Origin: Salisapilia sapeloensis
Lineage: Eukaryota; Oomycota; Peronosporomycetes; Peronosporales; Salisapiliaceae
DNA: 64,000 nucleotides
NCBI GenBank assembly: GCA_023334545.1
Contig: JAADVB010000010.1
Span: forward strand, 89,948-153,947
Reading direction: 5' to 3'
Within the stretch, counting starts at the first letter, position 1, and each line of letters starts with the position of its first letter. The position numbers and the translations under genes were made by a program. This document shows, in pieces, positions 63,943-64,000 of the stretch. Below the pieces are notes generated by a model, which made no database searches, was not told the origin of the DNA, and saw nothing but the letters and a program-made list of their open reading frames with translations.

Positions 63943-64000
63943 GCGTGTGTAGTATAGTGGTTAGTACCCTTCGTTGTGGTCGAAGTATCCTCGGTTCGAA
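63943..64000 (+). tRNA. tRNA-His (anticodon GTG), cut by the window end
   Basis: The first 58 nt are present: acceptor 5' strand GCGTGTG, D arm GTATAGTGGTTAGTAC, anticodon arm CTTCG-TTGTGGT-CGAAG, and the start of the T arm (CCTCGGTTCGAA). The anticodon GTG and the D-arm sequence are as in eukaryotic tRNA-His. The base before position 1 is a genomic G (63942). The 3' half of the acceptor stem lies outside the window. Confidence 0.9.

Overview
The window is nuclear DNA of a eukaryote and reads as an oomycete. Genes sit on both strands and are separated by about 20 to 700 bp. They are broken by very short GT-AG introns (43 to 115 bp in most cases, about 158 bp at the longest) that keep frame exactly. 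Several families point the same way: a WRKY19-like Cys/His-repeat protein, an LRR membrane protein that ends in Trp-Leu-Gly-Cys, a two-pore K+ channel with EF-hands, and small secreted proteins. There are no bacterial operon signals, CRISPR arrays or recognisable transposons. The species cannot be named from sequence alone. The AT-leaning composition and intron size would suit Albugo or another compact oomycete genome, but this is inference.

Left part (1-31.6 kb): Cys-rich nuclear protein, mitochondrial BolA, phosphopantothenate-cysteine ligase, a secreted chymotrypsin-fold protease, then a 14 kb uninterrupted frame for a 4672-residue HERC-type HECT ubiquitin ligase. It continues with a polytopic membrane protein, an acyl-CoA delta-9 desaturase with a stop/start-overlapping upstream ORF, two small secreted proteins, the K+ channel, the Smc5/6 subunit NSE1, a PP2C phosphatase, NMN adenylyltransferase and a very small CREST-type membrane hydrolase.

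Middle part (32-50.4 kb): a double-length tyrosyl-tRNA synthetase, a double CW-finger protein, a gamma-glutamylamine cyclotransferase-like protein, the LRR/WLGC membrane protein, NDUFAF3 (complex I assembly, six exons), TSR2 directly behind the DBP8/DDX49 helicase (both small-subunit ribosome biogenesis), a CAMK-like kinase, a coiled-coil protein, Trm7/FTSJ1 tRNA methyltransferase, CDP-diacylglycerol synthase and the tRNA deaminase ADAT2.

Right part (50.5-64 kb): copine, a prominin-like five-pass protein with an EGF-like module, a Ser/Arg-rich unknown, a TMEM185-like membrane protein, kinetochore Spc25, a SIP5-like RING protein, a 2.5 kb gene-poor stretch, and three tRNA genes (Ala-CGC, Ala-AGC, His-GUG). 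The last two are almost touching.

Most genes are housekeeping. A translation theme recurs: TyrRS, Trm7, ADAT2, DBP8, TSR2 and tRNA-Ala(AGC), which is a substrate of ADAT2. Many multi-exon models here were built by hand from splice-site phase and family conservation. Exon limits are in the evidence fields.
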